Shown one piece after another: positions 40,186-40,830 of a stretch of 40,830 nucleotides of DNA (positions are counted from its first letter, which is position 1; each line of letters opens with the position of its first letter). This DNA is from Clostridia bacterium. GTDB taxonomy: Bacteria; Bacillota; Clostridia; UBA1381. The notes under the pieces are model-generated. The model worked only from the letters and a program-made list of their open reading frames with translations, did not search any database and had not been told where the DNA came from. The stretch spans positions 1 through 40,830 of the forward strand of contig JAFRDB010000084.1 in the NCBI GenBank assembly GCA_017404065.1, written 5' to 3'. A program made the translations under genes and the position numbers.

Positions 40186-40830
40186 TCAGTCTATCGCTGT
40201 GTTCGTGAACAATACCGAAACATCATCACTCGGTGCATTCTCGAGAATGATTGCAAGCTGAACAGGACCATCGTATACTCCGCCAAGCACTGAATCAACT
40301 GCACCGCCCTTATACTGAGCTTCTCCGTCTACAACCGCCTTAAATACTATGTTTGTATATTCAGCCGGATTGATGCTGTCAAATGCCAGACCTACCTTAT
40401 ATGTATTCTCGCTGGTCTTTACCGATGCCGCAACTGTCTCTGCTATTACATCTTCTGTTGCTCTCTTTTCAAACTTAGCCGTGAGATTGGTAGCTGCCGA
40501 TATTGTTACCATGTACGGATTAGCGTCGCTTACCTTTGTTTCGCCATCATACCAACCGTCAAAGGTATATCCATCGTTTGCAGTTGCAGTGAATGTTGCG
40601 CTGTTACCAGACTGTGATACTGTAGCTATGCCATTGCCGTCATTTGCTACCGTTGCAGTATATACTTCTTCAATGGTAAAACCACTTACATACGATGCCG
40701 GATCAGCCCAGCGATAGAATTTTATCGAAAGTCCGTCAAGTGAATTAAAGCTGCCCTTCTTGCCCGCACTTCCGAGCGCGTACACTTCATATGTTTGCGC
40801 TGCCGTATCTATTATTATTTGGTTTGTTCC
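40186..40830 (-). CDS. Secreted repeat protein, C-terminal part (cut by window edge)
   Basis: 215 codons are visible; the start lies beyond the window. Residues ~65-110 form an InlB/Listeria-Bacteroides-type repeat (SATFTATANDGYTFDGWYDG, then TNLTAKFEK). The last ~75 residues (NTYKVGLAFDSINPAEYTNI..., GPVQLAIILENAPSDDVSVL) resemble the end of the secreted protein at 28539. No anchor is visible. Co-transcribed with the 56-aa peptide downstream. Confidence 0.75.
   Translation of the reverse strand, partial: GTNQIIIDTAAQTYEVYALGSAGKKGSFNSLDGLSIKFYRWADPASYVSGFTIEEVYTATVANDGNGIATVSQSGNSATFTATANDGYTFDGWYDGETKVSDANPYMVTISAATNLTAKFEKRATEDVIAETVAASVKTSENTYKVGLAFDSINPAEYTNIVFKAVVDGEAQYKGGAVDSVLGGVYDGPVQLAIILENAPSDDVSVLFTNTAID

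Overview
The window looks like a chromosomal segment from an endospore-forming, anaerobic member of the Clostridia (Eubacteriales), probably a gut or rumen organism. Support: a complete spoIIAA-spoIIAB-sigF operon with Spo0A-like boxes, Gram-positive surface machinery (class B sortase with an NPKTG substrate, SLH domains, BspA-type repeats), a one-step meso-diaminopimelate dehydrogenase, and a long glycan-degradation operon. No genus can be named from this sequence alone. Almost all genes lie on the minus strand.

Layout. 1-4.1 kb holds a carboxylesterase cut by the window edge, purC-purB on minus, and on plus a small four-cysteine protein and ddh. 4.1-6.7 kb is a large secreted SGNH/GDSL esterase. 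6.9-8.4 kb is the sigma-F operon. 8.5-10.5 kb is sortase B with its NPKTG-anchored substrate. 10.7-11.0 kb carries a 5'-truncated tRNA-Asn and two further copies of the tRNA 3' end in a tandem array. 11.2-22.7 kb is an accessory island: a large serine recombinase, a TnpW-like small protein, a serine-recombinase N-domain without catalytic residues, a lipoprotein subtilase, an SLH protein, two secreted Ig-like/BspA repeat proteins, an 850-bp structured non-coding stretch, a sigma-like regulator and a tyrosine recombinase. 22.7-25.3 kb is decaying: a hairpin-rich gap, a frameshifted manA, a HAD phosphatase and a SIS-domain remnant. 25.4-29.3 kb has secreted proteins, an alpha/beta hydrolase, a histidine phosphatase and a small peptide. 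29.5-39.8 kb is a seven-gene cytoplasmic catabolic operon (GH39-like, ceramidase-like, GH38 mannosidase, M20 peptidase, CapA-like, ornithine cyclodeaminase-like, MFS). The right edge has a second small peptide of the same type and a secreted repeat protein.

Main result. Between the tyrosine recombinase and the sigma-like gene lie two inverted copies of an 18-bp site (21661-21678 and 21810-21827). They bracket 131 bp holding a perfect consensus promoter (TTGACA-N17-TATAAT). This is the architecture of an invertible promoter (inverton). As drawn, the promoter points right, antisense into the recombinase. After inversion it would point left into a 41-codon ORF that ends in a terminator-like hairpin, then the sigma-like gene, the long leader and the surface-protein operon. 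I infer a phase-variable surface system with several odd parts: split repeat domains across neighbouring genes, and a catalytically dead resolvase domain translationally coupled to an exported protease.

Several loci show gene decay by small deletions (manA, SIS gene, a GH38 fragment fused to the 3' end of the MFS gene, tRNA-Asn).
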